From NCBI GenBank assembly GCA_020536535.1, contig JAHLWZ010001033.1, forward strand, positions 1 to 27,159: a DNA stretch of 27,159 nt, read 5' to 3'. The translations under genes were made by a program, and so were the position numbers. The stretch's first letter is position 1, and every line of letters starts with the position of its first letter. Source of the DNA: Pelomyxa schiedti (Eukaryota > Evosea > Pelobiontida > Pelomyxidae). Below the pieces are notes generated by a model. The model was not told the DNA's origin. It made no database searches and saw only the letters and a list, made by a program, of their open reading frames with translations. Of this stretch, positions 1 through 16,291 are shown one piece after another.

Positions 1-121
1 TTCCCCTTTCCGATTTCATTTTACCCTTGTTTGTTGTCTATTATGGAACATTACATTCCAGTCTCAAATAGGTTCAATTGCGTTTCTATTTAAATCTCCC
101 TCATAATCGTACAAGGTGTAA
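1..121. repeat. 121-bp repeat, extra partial copy
   Basis: These 121 bases are identical to 612-732 and to 25524-25644. The match starts at the first base of the window, so the repeat may extend further left. It ends sharply at 121, where the sequence switches to material absent from the other two copies. No coding signal is seen in it. It shows that the left edge carries a rearranged third piece of the large terminal repeat. Confidence 0.95.
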
Positions 122-142
122 TTCAATTGCAAGCAAAGTCGT

Positions 143-300
143 ACAAGTACATACAGTCTCTGGAAGTTTGTTGGAGTTCGGCTGGCATCAAAAAGGTTTT
201 GTGTTTTTATGTAGCTCTCCCTAACATTCGTTATGAGGTGCTGCATATTCTGAACGATTTCTGCAAGCTACAACAAGTACATACAGTCTCTGGAAGTTTG
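143..300. repeat. Two 28-bp direct repeats, 130 bp apart
   Basis: The same 28 bases occur at 143-170 and 273-300; both contain ACATACAGTCTCTGGAAG. The 102 bases between them match nothing else I can see in the window. The second copy runs straight into the 9-bp tandem repeat at 301. This is a local duplication in the patchwork left of the large repeat. No gene is recognised here. Confidence 0.9.
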
Positions 301-336
301 GCATCATTGGCATCATTGGCATCATTGGCATCATTG
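301..336. repeat. 9-bp tandem repeat, four copies
   Basis: GCATCATTG is repeated four times without error. The large terminal repeat begins at the end of this tract (CATTGGGATGG at 332), so the tract lies on the left boundary of the duplicated segment. At the other copy (25245) only one CATTGG remains. The tract may mark the breakpoint. Confidence 0.9.
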
Positions 337-1360
337 GGATGGTGGCAGTTGGTGGGATGTTGATGGAGAATCACGTGTCATCAAATGTGGGGGGGGTGTG
401 GGGTGCTAGGCGTGGTTTTGGCTACAAAGTTCTGAGGTGTCACGCCTCTTCTATGGCGTGATAGCTGCACTACTTTAATCCCCAGCCTCACACCCCCCAA
501 GCCAAACTGCAGCTAGCTCAGCCTCGCCTCCTTCAAATTGAATCAGAGTGGTTATTAGGTTGGTTGAGTTCTTCACTTTAATTCACTTCATTAACATCCT
601 ATCCTAGGTTTTTCCCCTTTCCGATTTCATTTTACCCTTGTTTGTTGTCTATTATGGAACATTACATTCCAGTCTCAAATAGGTTCAATTGCGTTTCTAT
701 TTAAATCTCCCTCATAATCGTACAAGGTGTAAGTTACCGTGTTATGCCCACATTCCTCTAGGACCACACAGAAGCCTGTGAGACATATGCAAACTTATTG
801 GGGCTGCTCGTTGCTAGATGTAACTGTCACACAACAACAGACAACCTATCCCCCTGGCCGGAGCTATTGATTTAATTCTGTTTAATCCATCAACCAATAC
901 TTCTTATTCAATCCCTCGTTTTAGTGAGTTCGTAGAGTTTTGAGGCTTTGCCAATTTTTGTGGGTGGGGAAGATGGTGGGTAGTGTGAAAAGTAGGGTCG
1001 GAGTGGGGCTGAGCCGAGTTTAACATATGAAGAGGCAGGAAAGGGTTGGTCCAATGTACTTGGTGTTGGATGGGAGCTTTCTGATAATCAGTGCAAGCTG
1101 TGAATTCCTCCAAAATGCCTGTTCCCTGAGACCTCGCACTTGGCATGTTGGTGTATTGCCACTTTTTCTGAATTTTTGTTGGGGAGAGAACGGCCTCACT
1201 GAGTTCGGACTTGAGGCAACCTCGAACCTATTTTTTTGGTGGGTCGTAAGATGAGAGGGGATAGGAAACCATGGGTTAGTGCTATAACATCGAACAATAC
1301 ATCCAACTTTGAGTGCTAGAGGAGAAAATTTCACCCACCAGGAGAAACTGTGAGTTGTTA

Positions 1361-1471
1361 GCTTCTTTCCAGTTATAACGTTCCCAGTAAGCATTTGACC
1401 AGTAGTTTGAATTTCCAAGGAGTGAAGGAATATCCTCAAATGATCCGGCACACGTTAGATTCCAAAGAAGC
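1361..1471. mobile_element. Possible 111-bp element with 8-bp inverted ends
   Basis: GCTTCTTT at 1361-1368 is the reverse complement of AAAGAAGC at 1464-1471. Copy B of the large repeat lacks 118 bases here (equivalent to 1361-1478) and joins TTGTTA directly to AGAAGCGTC. An indel bounded by short inverted repeats fits a tiny nonautonomous insertion. A deletion in copy B through the AGAAGC microhomology at 1479-1484 explains it equally well. No clear target-site duplication is visible. Confidence 0.35.
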
Positions 1472-1596
1472 AAACCGAAGAAGCGTCATAGATACCCAGG
1501 CTATCGGAATACAGGTAGTACTATGAAAGTCCAGGAGGTTGGAAGTGGAAGTGGAAGTGGCGGAAGCAGAAGAACTATTAGCTTCAATGGTTCTCT

Positions 1597-1926
1597 ATGT
1601 CAAGAATTTCACAGTGGCTCTTGACGAAAGTGCAAACAGAATCGCCGTCCCTACCCAAAACACTAGTTACTGAAGATATTGCAGAGTTTACAACCATCTG
1701 GGCCTGTTTTAGGGATCAGTTGCAAGATATAAATGACGTCCTTGTGAGATCGCCTTTGAGTATCTGTTTTGTTGAAGCAGCGCCTGTTGCTCCTGTTTAT
1801 ACTTCTTGCACGACAACGATGGTGCTGGCGGGCGCCCCATCCAATTCAGAACCGTCGAAAAGTGAGAAATTGGCCGGCCTCAACTCAGCCAGTATTGTCT
1901 TTCTGTATGTGTACCAGAAATTGTAG
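1597..1926 (+). other. 109-codon ORF kept open in both repeat copies
   Basis: An ORF of 109 codons starting MSRISQWLLTK is intact here and at 26422-26751. Between the copies I count four base differences in the ORF, and all change the protein (Q/R, T/G by two bases, I/L). That gives no sign of purifying selection. Overlapping frames are also open in both copies: 1926-2186 on the plus strand (with a 12-base in-frame insertion in copy B) and 1797-2204 on the minus strand. No family is recognised. It may be noncoding sequence recently duplicated, or the 3' neighbourhood of RPT3. Confidence 0.15.
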
Positions 1927-2214
1927 TGGCTCCTGTGAGGTTCCCTGAGGAAGAGGCAACTGTCGGACCCCCCTTCAGGAGTGGTTACACAGTGCCGAAG
2001 ACAACGGCTGTGCTGTTGCCAGAAGCTGTATGCGGCAGTGGCAAGTCGGGCCGTACCGCCATGCCCGGGACATGTCCCCTTTCTCTTTCCGTTCCTGGCG
2101 GTGCTGTGCTTTTTCTTCATCACGTTTGTTCTGTTGGAAGGACACAGTCTGCGCTGTTGTGTCTCGGCCGCCTCCAATCGGTTTGACAAAAAGAAAAAAA
2201 TCAAGATTATCTTG

Positions 2215-3979
<1,765 letters not shown>

Positions 3980-4186
3980 CTTCCTTCTTTGTTCGAAACT
4001 TTTTTGTTTTATTTTCCTGTTTGATGGGTTATGAACTCAGGCCCCGAAACTAATCTGCCCCAGGAATGCTTACGGCCATAAGCACTATTCTAGAGCATGT
4101 TCGCTCAGTGTCTCCTTGTGATTGCAACCGAGATCCTCCCACTCTTCCAAGAAACCGTTCATTCGTGAAAAAAACCAAAAAAAGAA
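3980..4186. promoter_or_regulatory. Divergent intergenic region, RPT3 / unknown gene
   Basis: These 207 bp separate two start codons that face away from each other, so they should hold both 5' UTRs and a shared promoter. No clear TATA box is seen. An A-rich run directly precedes the plus-strand ATG at 4187. Confidence 0.5.
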
Positions 4187-5380
4187 ATGGCAAGTAGTTA
4201 CGATGAAACGGCCGAAGGTGTAACCGAGGACACCCACAGCGTAACACGCGACGAAGAGGAGATCCAAATATCAGGCGACTTCGTTCGCCCCAAGAAGGAA
4301 GGCGCCAGGCCACCGCCCGAAGGAGGCAGCGCCCAGTATCCAGAGTACTTCGTGGTCAAAGGAGGGCTGTGCACCTTCAACCACCTGTTCGACTTTGCCA
4401 TCCACGACGGCGAAATATGGTACCGCAAGCACCTCATCCCTCCCCTCTTCCGCTCAGCCCACAACATCACCAGCCCACACGACTCCCCTTCCTCTTCCTT
4501 TTTCTTTCCTTATCCCTCTTCCTCTTCCTCTTCTTCATCTTCGGCATCATCATCCACTTTGTCGGACCCCGGTCGTACGTGGCGCCACATTCCCTTCGAT
4601 GCAGAAGAAGGCGAGGACCCCGTCGCGCTCTCGGCGGACGGCGCAAATCTGATGGTGCTGGACACCCGCCACGTGATTCACTACAAGAAGGTGTGCCGCG
4701 AGACCCGGCGCCCCAAAATGGGCGAGTACTCCTTCGTCGACACCTGCACGGCCCATAATTGGGTGCGGCAGTGGTTCGCCTTCCCAATCCTGCGCCTGGC
4801 CTCTCTCGTCGTCCGGCCCTCCAAGCTGAAGCTCCCTCACGACCACCTTCTGTGGTCCTGCTCCCACAGGGGCAGGTTCAACGAATTCTGGGAGGATTCC
4901 TCCGGCCGCAGGCACCCGGAATTCTCGATGGTCACTACTTCCTATGCCGTGAAGCCTGATGGAAAGGACCTGGTATTCGCGGACCCGTATCTGCCGAACC
5001 ACTTTGGAATCCGCGGTGGAATCGTGGGCCCGGTCCACGAACCTGAGTTCGACATTCACTGCTTGGATTCCAGTGCTTCCTGTGTGTGCGTGGTGGGACG
5101 CAGGCCTGGTGGCAAGGACAGGCTTTTTGTTAGGTACACTGACTACGACTTGCTTGGGAAGAACCCGATTCTGTTTGGCTTCTACCGTAACGGGTTTACT
5201 GTGGATCAGACGTGGGTGGAGCACAGCCTACCAAGGGACGTCTCCAATGTATCTGATGTAAGTGTGAGCCAAGTCGGAATGGGCAATGCTGAGAGGCTTA
5301 TTGTAATAAGGGATGCTACCACCTCCGCCATTTTCTCGAAAAAGGTGTTTGATGCTGTGTGGGTAATGTACATTCCATAA
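4187..5380 (+). CDS. Conserved-looking protein of unknown function, single exon
   Basis: An uninterrupted 397-codon frame with no evident introns, unlike every neighbour. No signal peptide or membrane helix is obvious. The N-terminus is acidic. A serine-rich stretch (about residues 98-122) lies between two better structured parts. Segments such as DPVALSADGANLMVLDTRHV and PEFSMVTTSYAVKPDGKDLV have the rhythm of strand-loop repeats with D/N-G turns and a local V-L-D pattern; a beta-propeller fold is a guess from this, not a family match. GC content and GC at third positions look higher than in the neighbouring exons, suggesting high expression or a different origin. It is divergent from RPT3 and convergent with the tubby gene, which ends 59 bp beyond its stop. 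I do not recognise the gene and assign no function. Confidence 0.75.
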   Translation: MASSYDETAEGVTEDTHSVTRDEEEIQISGDFVRPKKEGARPPPEGGSAQYPEYFVVKGGLCTFNHLFDFAIHDGEIWYRKHLIPPLFRSAHNITSPHDSPSSSFFFPYPSSSSSSSSSASSSTLSDPGRTWRHIPFDAEEGEDPVALSADGANLMVLDTRHVIHYKKVCRETRRPKMGEYSFVDTCTAHNWVRQWFAFPILRLASLVVRPSKLKLPHDHLLWSCSHRGRFNEFWEDSSGRRHPEFSMVTTSYAVKPDGKDLVFADPYLPNHFGIRGGIVGPVHEPEFDIHCLDSSASCVCVVGRRPGGKDRLFVRYTDYDLLGKNPILFGFYRNGFTVDQTWVEHSLPRDVSNVSDVSVSQVGMGNAERLIVIRDATTSAIFSKKVFDAVWVMYIP

Positions 5381-5439
5381 GCCCCGAATGTATGGATTCA
5401 TGGATTTTAACATAATTCTATTCTTGTGAATCATTTATT

Positions 5440-8400
5440 TCATTCACAAGCGATTTTCGTGTCACAGCTTGTTAGTGCAATGCCAAGTGCTTGTAGTGGT
5501 GAAAGTGGGTACTGGAAATCCAGTGTAAAAACATCCTCTGTGAGTTTTCCAAATTGTATAATTACATTTCCACCTAGAGATTGGGTAAGGGAAGGAAGCA
5601 CTATTTTGGTACACACTTGGGGTTGTAGAATCCACAAGCTGAAAGTTTTTTACAGAGTGGAGCTTGAGAAATGTTAGGGGAAAAAAGGAGAGTGATTAGA
5701 AATACTCGTGTGCTTCCTCCACCTATTGGTAGTTCTGAGTTTGGTTAGTTTATGTTTGGTGAATTTACCGTAATCTAGAAGGTACATCCTTTTCCCTGTA
5801 AGCAGTGAGGTTTGTTTTTTCACAAGCTATTATGCCAAATACCTTCATCCCAAACAGGTGCTTTATTTACAAGAACAATCATGCCTTTGAACTCATTAAA
5901 TTTTGCTCTATCAAGAAGGCTCTCTGGCATTATTCCTTTTATTTCAGTGGATGGAATAAGGACTGTCATCTAAAACAGTGAGTTAATTTGGGTTAAAAAG
6001 CGGTTTCTACTTTTCTGCTACTTAGTCCCAGTACGTTTTTCGACTGCGGAACAAAAGATATTAGTAATGTCTGAAAAAAAGAAATTGAATTGTTTGTTTT
6101 TCTATTTGTTAGGATAAGAAGAGAGATTACATAAATTACTGCTGCAAGTTCGTGCCGCTGGTTGGAAGTGGAAGGATTTTTCAAAGGGTTATCACCTTCA
6201 TCAAAAATTTGGTATTCTGTGCCAACAAAATTGCTCCTAGCATGAACCTTAATTTAATAAGCTATTGGATTGGTAGTACCTCACTTTCCCTAGATAACAG
6301 GCAGACTTTCTAGCTAAATTTGTCTCATCTGAAGATATGAGATAGTTGGAAGATGTTGAACGCTTCCTCTTTCGGGCTGACATTATGAACTGTCCGGTAT
6401 CTTGAAGATGAACCTGAAAGACCTTTAGTTTGAAAATAAAATAACCTACTGTTGTACCGCATAGGTGGAGTACAGCTTGGAATTTCTATGAACCTTACAG
6501 TGTACTACAGTGTTTACAGGTGGTGGTGAGGTTAAAAAGTGAAGCAACTCTGTTGCTGCTGTAGGGAGTGCGGGGCTGGGACCTGAAAGTGCTCCGTCTA
6601 CTTGCAGTGGCTCGTGATGTGTGATGGTTGTTGTGCATGGTTGATGAGGGTCGGTAGTGTGCCTGGAATCTGATATTGCAGACTCCATCTTCTCACCGTT
6701 ATCTGCGTCTGTATCCTGCAAAGTTATCGTTAGAAAGAGAAAAGACCCCAACTCCCAAGTTGACAGACTTACAGCCTGTACTGTATTATTTACACGCTTC
6801 TCTTTTCTGGAATTGGCTTGCTTTCTGCCGTTGCCGGAATGTACACGATTGTTTGTGGCTTCGTGGTGAGATTCTGTTGGTTGTGTGTGTTCATTTGATT
6901 TGGGACTGCTTTGAGTGTAATTGTGGGTTCTAGTTGTTCTACTACTCTCAGTGCAGGTCGTACTGTCGGTGTTGGTATTGCTGTGAGAGTTGGCGCGGGT
7001 AGCACCCTGGCTATCACCTCTGTTTTTCATATGAGCGTCCCTACTTGGGGTGTGGCTGGTAGTTGTGTGAGTTGTGCCAGGGGGAATTGATTGGGGATTG
7101 GCAATCCTATTAGTGGAAGGGGTGTTGGGGTGAGTTCTGATGTGAGTGTGGTTTTGTGGGTTGGCAGTGGAGTTAAAAGCGGGACCTGAGGAAATAGGGA
7201 TATACTCTGCAGCATCAACACAAGATTGAAGCGGTTTTAATGGAGGAATTGTATTGATGTTTGTGGCTCTTGACTGATCAGGTTTTATAACGGGCTCATT
7301 TGAAGCTTTGACCAAGGGAGCAAAATTAACTGGAACAGCTACAGCTTTCTCATAGATTACATGGGGCTGTGCTGTGGGAGTTGGAGTGGTGGTAGTGGTA
7401 GTGGTAGTGGTTGTGGTTCGTGCTGTTCCTGCAGATGCTGTAGAATTTGAGGTCCCAGGTTTGGCTTGGCTATGTGTGGTTTTTACTGGTGTCATTGTAC
7501 CATGGTGTCCCCTTGTCTCACTGTGCTCTGTGGTGGAAATGACACCTCCTGTTTGAGAATTTATGAATTAAAAAATCTCCTTAATTCCCTGCAACCTTGT
7601 AGAGCCCTTTCTCGGCGCTTTTGGGCTGCTATCAGTTGGGTACGTCGTCTAGCATCATATTCCAAATGTGCTGAATCAAGTGCTGAAATTTTTGAAGGCG
7701 TGTGAGGCTCGTTTTGGCTAGGAGTCAGGGAGGAAACAGAGTAACTGGGAGTGGAGGGAGTAATTTCCTCGGAAGGGATGGGTAACTTGTTTTCCAACAG
7801 CACGTTTGCCGAATTTACAGTTCTATTTACAGTATTTGCACATGCCATTCTTGATTGCTTTCTCTTTGGCTCAGAATTGGCAATTGCCTGGTCACATGTG
7901 GAATATGAATTTGCCTCTGTAGGGATTTTCGTTCGATGTGCATGTGTGACAGGGGTACCAGTTTCTTCAGGTATGGGTACATCAACCTGGACTTGTTGTT
8001 GTTGTTGTTTGCGATGGAGTGGTTGAGGAATCCCCTGGGGTTGTAATGTATGGTGAGGTTGTTTTGGCTTGGATTGTGATGGTTTGGGTTTTATATGTTG
8101 ATGTGGGATTTCTGAATGCTGCACCTCGCCAAAGGGCACATCAGTCCCACAATCGCCGATTGGGAAGTCGGCTCCGTCACCAGTGGCTACCACAGCCTCC
8201 TGAGGTGCAACAATCACGCGAGTGGACTTGACATTGACATTGACACGTGAGGCTGTTGCTGCTGTTTCGCCCTGCTTCTGCAGATGTGGGTCGTTTCCTT
8301 TTCTTCGGGGGTTGCGAGGCTCCCCACCACTCCCGCCCTGGTGGGCCTTTTGAATTGTGGGATCCTGGGTGTTGTGGACGGTACTCTGTGGCGTGTCCTG

Positions 8401-9027
8401 TCGTGCCTGCAGTTGCTTATTGTGGCTGTGCACTTGTAGTTGCTGTTGTTGCTGTTGTTGCTGTTGTTGCTGTTGCTGCGTTTGTTGCTGACGCGTCTTC
8501 TGTGGCTGTGGTTGTGCCTGTGTCAGTGGCTGCTGTTGCGGCTGTGCCGCCTGCCTCTGCCTTGGCCGCTGCTGCGGTTGTTGGTCTTGGCCTGGCAGCG
8601 GCGGCCGCTGGGCCTTGGGGGCCCCAGAGGAGTGGTGTACCCTGGTGGCGGTGGCGGCGGAGCCGTTGGTAGCCGCAGCCGTGCTTGGGTTGTCATTGTC
8701 GGCCCCGCCATGGCGGGCGGCAGGCGGATGCGCTGTCACCTCGGCCTGCCCGACAGTGGCTGCCGCTGCTGCACTTTGGCGGGCGCGGCGCTGCGGGTCC
8801 CCGGGGTTGGCCCTCGCCGGCGGGGCACCGCGGTGGGCCACGGCCACGGAAGCGTGGGGGTGCGTGGGAGAGGCGGCTGCCTTGTGCGTGTTTGCGGCGG
8901 CTGCCGTGGCGGTCGTTGTTGTAGGCTGTCGCACTCGGCCAGTGGCCGCGTCTGTGTGGTGGTGGTGATGCTCCACGCCACCAGGTGTCGGTCTCGAGGC
9001 ACGAGCTTCCGTGCTGGTTTGGTGCAT
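5440..9027 (-). CDS. Tubby-like protein with long low-complexity N-terminus
   Basis: Tubby C-terminal domains bind phosphatidylinositol 4,5-bisphosphate at membranes and act as adaptors or in transcription. Eleven exons: 9027-7596, 7548-6773, 6715-6458, 6413-6280, 6236-6131, 6043-6011, 5969-5843, 5795-5769, 5722-5706, 5662-5617, 5573-5440. They total 3,090 nt (1,029 aa). The tubby domain fills about residues 795-1029: basic motif ARKRKRSTSSNYLIS, then KVRSNFVGTEYQIFDEGDNP, HELAAVIYSKNVLG, SVKNFQLV, VIIQFGKLTEDVFTLDFQYP and the signature C-terminus ALGIALTSCDTKIACE. The first 790 residues are rich in Gln, His, Thr, Pro and Ala, with a polyGln run coded near 8436-8483. Three exons are very small (33, 27, 17 nt). 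The start at 9027 is the first ATG in a long open frame and faces RPE. The domain is certain; the N-terminal exon joins are good but less constrained by homology. Confidence 0.93.
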
Positions 9028-9268
9028 CACGCAATTTCCGGTAAAAGACAAAATGACAAAAGCAGGGGGCTGATTGGTGTGAGGGAGTGGGAGGACTTGG
9101 GCTCTGTTGTCGTGGAATGCACCCTAGAAAGGGAAAAAGAGGAAAAAACCGTTTGTGTCCTGGAAACAGTTCCGTTCTCACATCAAGGTTACTCGCCGTG
9201 ATGCGAAAGCCAAAAGAAAGAGCAAGGCAGACAACGCCCCCATAATTATCTCACAATACTTGCGAGTG
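9028..9268. promoter_or_regulatory. Divergent region between tubby-like gene and RPE
   Basis: This 241-bp gap lies between start codons pointing apart. On the RPE side there is a short upstream ORF (9201-9245, 14 codons beginning [14 protein letters not shown]). If it lies in the mRNA it could reduce RPE translation. An in-frame upstream extension of RPE is open as far as 9155 but does not resemble the family. Confidence 0.45.
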
Positions 9269-10151
9269 ATGTCGTCTTCAACCGAAGGTGTTGCTTCGGC
9301 GAGGCCCGTGCGCGTTGCGCCGTCGTTGCTCAGCGGGGACTTTGCCCGGCTGGGCGAGGACGCCAAGTTGGTTCTCGACCAGGGCGCGGACTGGTTGCAC
9401 ATCGACGTCATGGATGGGCACTTTGTTCCAAACCTCACAATAGGTTGGTGTTGGTTTGGCTTTTGTCAGTTATTTTTGGTTGTGCTGGGCTGGTTCTCAT
9501 TCAAATATTTCCTGGAAGAATTCTTTTTAATAGTATATACCATTAGGAGCTCCGGTTGTTAAGAGTCTGAGGAAGGCGCTACCCACTGCGTTTTTTGACT
9601 GCCACTTGATGGTAACACATCCGGAAAAATGGGTGACTGACTTCAAGAATTCTGGCGCCAGTCAGTACACTTTCCACATTGAAGCAACTGAAAATCGACC
9701 AGAGGTCTTTCAACCTGAAAACAATCTTACATCACATCAACTACCAAAAACACTGGCTACTTTGCTAACTGCCACATGATAGGGTTCTATTACCGATTCT
9801 CTCATTGATTCCATTAAAGCTGCTGGCATGCGTGTTGGAATTGCAGTGAAGCCCAACACCCCAATTTCATCAGTCTTTCCCTATGCCAACAAAGTCGACA
9901 TGATCCTCGTCATGACTGTGGAACCTGGATTTGGTGGCCAGTCTTTCATGGCAAACATGATGCCCAAGGTGGCTGAAATTCGCACCAAGTTCCCTTCTGT
10001 GGATATCCAAGTTGATGGTGGAATTGACACCACCACAGTACATCAAGCATCACAAGCTGGAGCTAATATAATGGTTGCTGGAACTGCTGTATTCAGGCCA
10101 TCAGGAGGCCTTACAATGCACCAAGTGATTGAAGCAATCAAGAGGGGATAG
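9269..10151 (+). CDS. RPE: Ribulose-phosphate 3-epimerase
   Basis: Interconverts D-ribulose 5-phosphate and D-xylulose 5-phosphate in the pentose phosphate pathway (cytosolic TIM barrel with one divalent metal). Three exons, 9269-9443, 9547-9704 and 9783-10151, total 702 nt (233 aa; human 228). The motifs are complete: [18 protein letters not shown] at the start, [19 protein letters not shown] with metal-binding His and catalytic Asp, [25 protein letters not shown] and the phosphate-binding end [10 protein letters not shown] followed by [16 protein letters not shown] 9269 was chosen because upstream in-frame sequence is unlike the family; no organelle-targeting signal is obvious. Introns are 103 and 78 nt. 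It is convergent with the reticulon-like gene. Confidence 0.97.
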
Positions 10152-10473
10152 CCACCATATTTTTTCCTGTTTCTATGACTTCTATTTTAAAAACACGCAA
10201 CATTTTTCATCCCAAAATTTTCTTTTAGCCACACCCACCACCGCGATTAAGACGAAACAACTCTGGCCATTGTTGGGACACAGCGACCCGAACCGGGCTC
10301 TGTGCTTTGGTTTAGGGTTCTTGCCGAGTCCCATACAAAACAGCAACGATGAGTTCTGTGCTACTCACAATCAGTGTGGGCGGTGCTCTTTTCAATCGTG
10401 GTAAATATTTTTATTTTTTTATTTTTGGTTTGTTTGGCTGTGTGGTTGGTGTGAGTTTGTTTGTAGGGTGCCT
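10152..10473. other. Gap between convergent RPE and reticulon genes, with an orphan exon-like ORF
   Basis: 322 bp that should hold two 3' UTRs. It also contains, on the plus strand, ATG at 10349 followed by 17 codons reading MSSVLLTISVGGALFNR and a GT donor at 10401 (GTAAAT). The peptide resembles the first strand of BTB/T1 (KCTD or Kv-type) domains, which often read L-N-V-G-G-x-x-F. No continuing BTB exon is found downstream, where the other strand encodes the reticulon C-terminus. Possible gene remnant or chance. Confidence 0.3.
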
Positions 10474-11313
10474 TTACTCTAGCTTTTTCCTTTTTCCACG
10501 CAGCTTGGTCAATGGAGATAACATGGCGCGCAGGTGGCGCAGCACAATGCCCTTGGTGAGACTCATAACATCGTCAACTCGTTGCTTGTTCTTGTGGTAG
10601 AAGGCTGGAATGACCATTGTCATAACAAATACTAGCCACAACAAGACAGTTCCAGGTATAAACACGCCAAGAAAAGCAAGCACAGCCAGAACGGAACATG
10701 CCTAAGGGAGGTCAATTTACTTATTTGATTATGTTTTAACGAGTACCACTGACGAGACCATAGGATTCCAAAATGAGAGAATTCGAAGAGCATTCTGAAC
10801 CAGGTCCTCCAAGGTCTTTAATACAATTTGAACTTCAACGGATCCTACTTGGAACACTCTACTTTGCCTAAAAAGGAAGTAAACAATATGTTACTGCGGA
10901 TGTCCGCGCATACTCCTCCAGGGATTCTGAACAACCAAGGTAGTTTACGGCCAGCTTTGTACCATAATGGTAAACAGCAAATGAAGCGAAAATGCACAAC
11001 AATGCGCCACAGATTAAGGTAACTACTGGAATGTCCTTAGCCATCAACAGGAAAAAGAATGCGTTCACTGCAATGAATGCTGTCCCCGTATGATAAGGTT
11101 GCTCCCACATTATAAAGTGACGAACTGCACAAACAAGCAAGAAAGATAAGCCGCACGAAAAAGGGCATTGGGCATTAAAAAAAGAAATAAAGAAAGAAAG
11201 AAAAACACACAAAGAGGCCACCAGTGATGATTATCGCGGATCGAGCAAGCACTGTCGGTACTTTCGTCGTCCTTAGATCTCAGTAGCTCAGGTTGTGCTG
11301 GTCGGTCGTCCAT
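10474..11313 (-). CDS. Reticulon-homology-domain membrane protein
   Basis: Reticulon-like proteins insert hairpin membrane segments that curve and tubulate the ER. Four exons: 11313-11211, 11124-10914, 10867-10747, 10701-10474; 663 nt (220 aa). After a short polar N-terminus comes HFIMWEQPYHTG (compare the D/W-R-x-P-x-x-S/T-G opening of the domain), then a long hydrophobic hairpin (about residues 48-90), a charged loop of about 50 residues with a predicted helix (VLKTLEDLVQNALRILSFWN), a second hydrophobic hairpin and the closing motif PAFYHKNKQRVDDVMSL. The C-terminus is basic (KLRGKRKKLE), possibly an ER-type lysine-rich tail. The first donor is uncertain: GT at 11210 was used, but another GT upstream also keeps the frame. 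An Arl6IP1-like protein is the main alternative. It is divergent from the AGC kinase gene. Confidence 0.8.
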
Positions 11314-11397
11314 GGACCCGATGGGCGGAGATGTCGTGTCTGTAGCCGTCTTTGTCCTGCCCTTGTGGTGTTGTTTGGGTATTTGTTTGTTTTTATT

Positions 11398-15953
<4,556 letters not shown>

Positions 15954-16291
15954 TTTTGCCACCTCAGTCACCAACCAATCTTGTTCTTGGCCAGAACCCC
16001 ATCAACAAAAAGATCACCGGGTTCTGATGAACGAATGAAACGACCCCTTTTTTTTTCCCGTTCTTCTTGTTTCTCTTCACCAAACTTGGAACCCCCAGAA
16101 AAGCCAACAACAAAAAACACAAAAGAAAAGAAAAAAAAAACAAACACCCACACAAGGGGCACCCCCATCACCGACACGCCCGGGTCTACGACACGACACA
16201 AACACGACACCGCAGACTCTAACATACACTACTACATTACTACAATTGCCACATAGTACGTAACTCGTGGAGAGGTCGACAATACTCAAGG
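15954..16291. other. Tandem intergenic region, AGC kinase to RRM gene
   Basis: 338 bp between two plus-strand genes. The first half is A- and C-rich with mononucleotide runs, likely the kinase 3' UTR. No convincing terminator, RNA gene or further ORF is seen. TACGTA at 16257-16262, close to the RRM start, is the only short palindrome noted. Confidence 0.5.

Noticed and set aside
301-336. Short regularly spaced repeats as a CRISPR array
   Set aside because: The 9-bp units are head to tail without spacers, and the genome is eukaryotic.
1020-1451. 143-codon minus-strand ORF in copy A as a gene
   Set aside because: Copy B breaks it with a 118-bp deletion and a one-base indel, so it is not conserved.
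332-2214. Large repeat as a retrotransposon LTR pair
   Set aside because: The repeated unit includes the coding end of RPT3, the interval contains ordinary host genes, and no reverse transcriptase, integrase or primer-binding site was seen.
8693-9181. Minus-strand frame upstream of and overlapping the tubby start
   Set aside because: It is a different frame in GC-rich repetitive DNA and has no homology-like sequence.
7561-9201. Long plus-strand frames rich in Leu, Ala and Val (for example 8440-9201)
   Set aside because: They are antisense shadows of the Gln/His/Pro-rich tubby exon; repeats leave several frames open.
11313-11370. Plus-strand ATG at 11312 as the AGC kinase start
   Set aside because: Joining its frame to the PX-like exon needs splice phases that give stops or break the conserved reading; ATG 11398 fits better.
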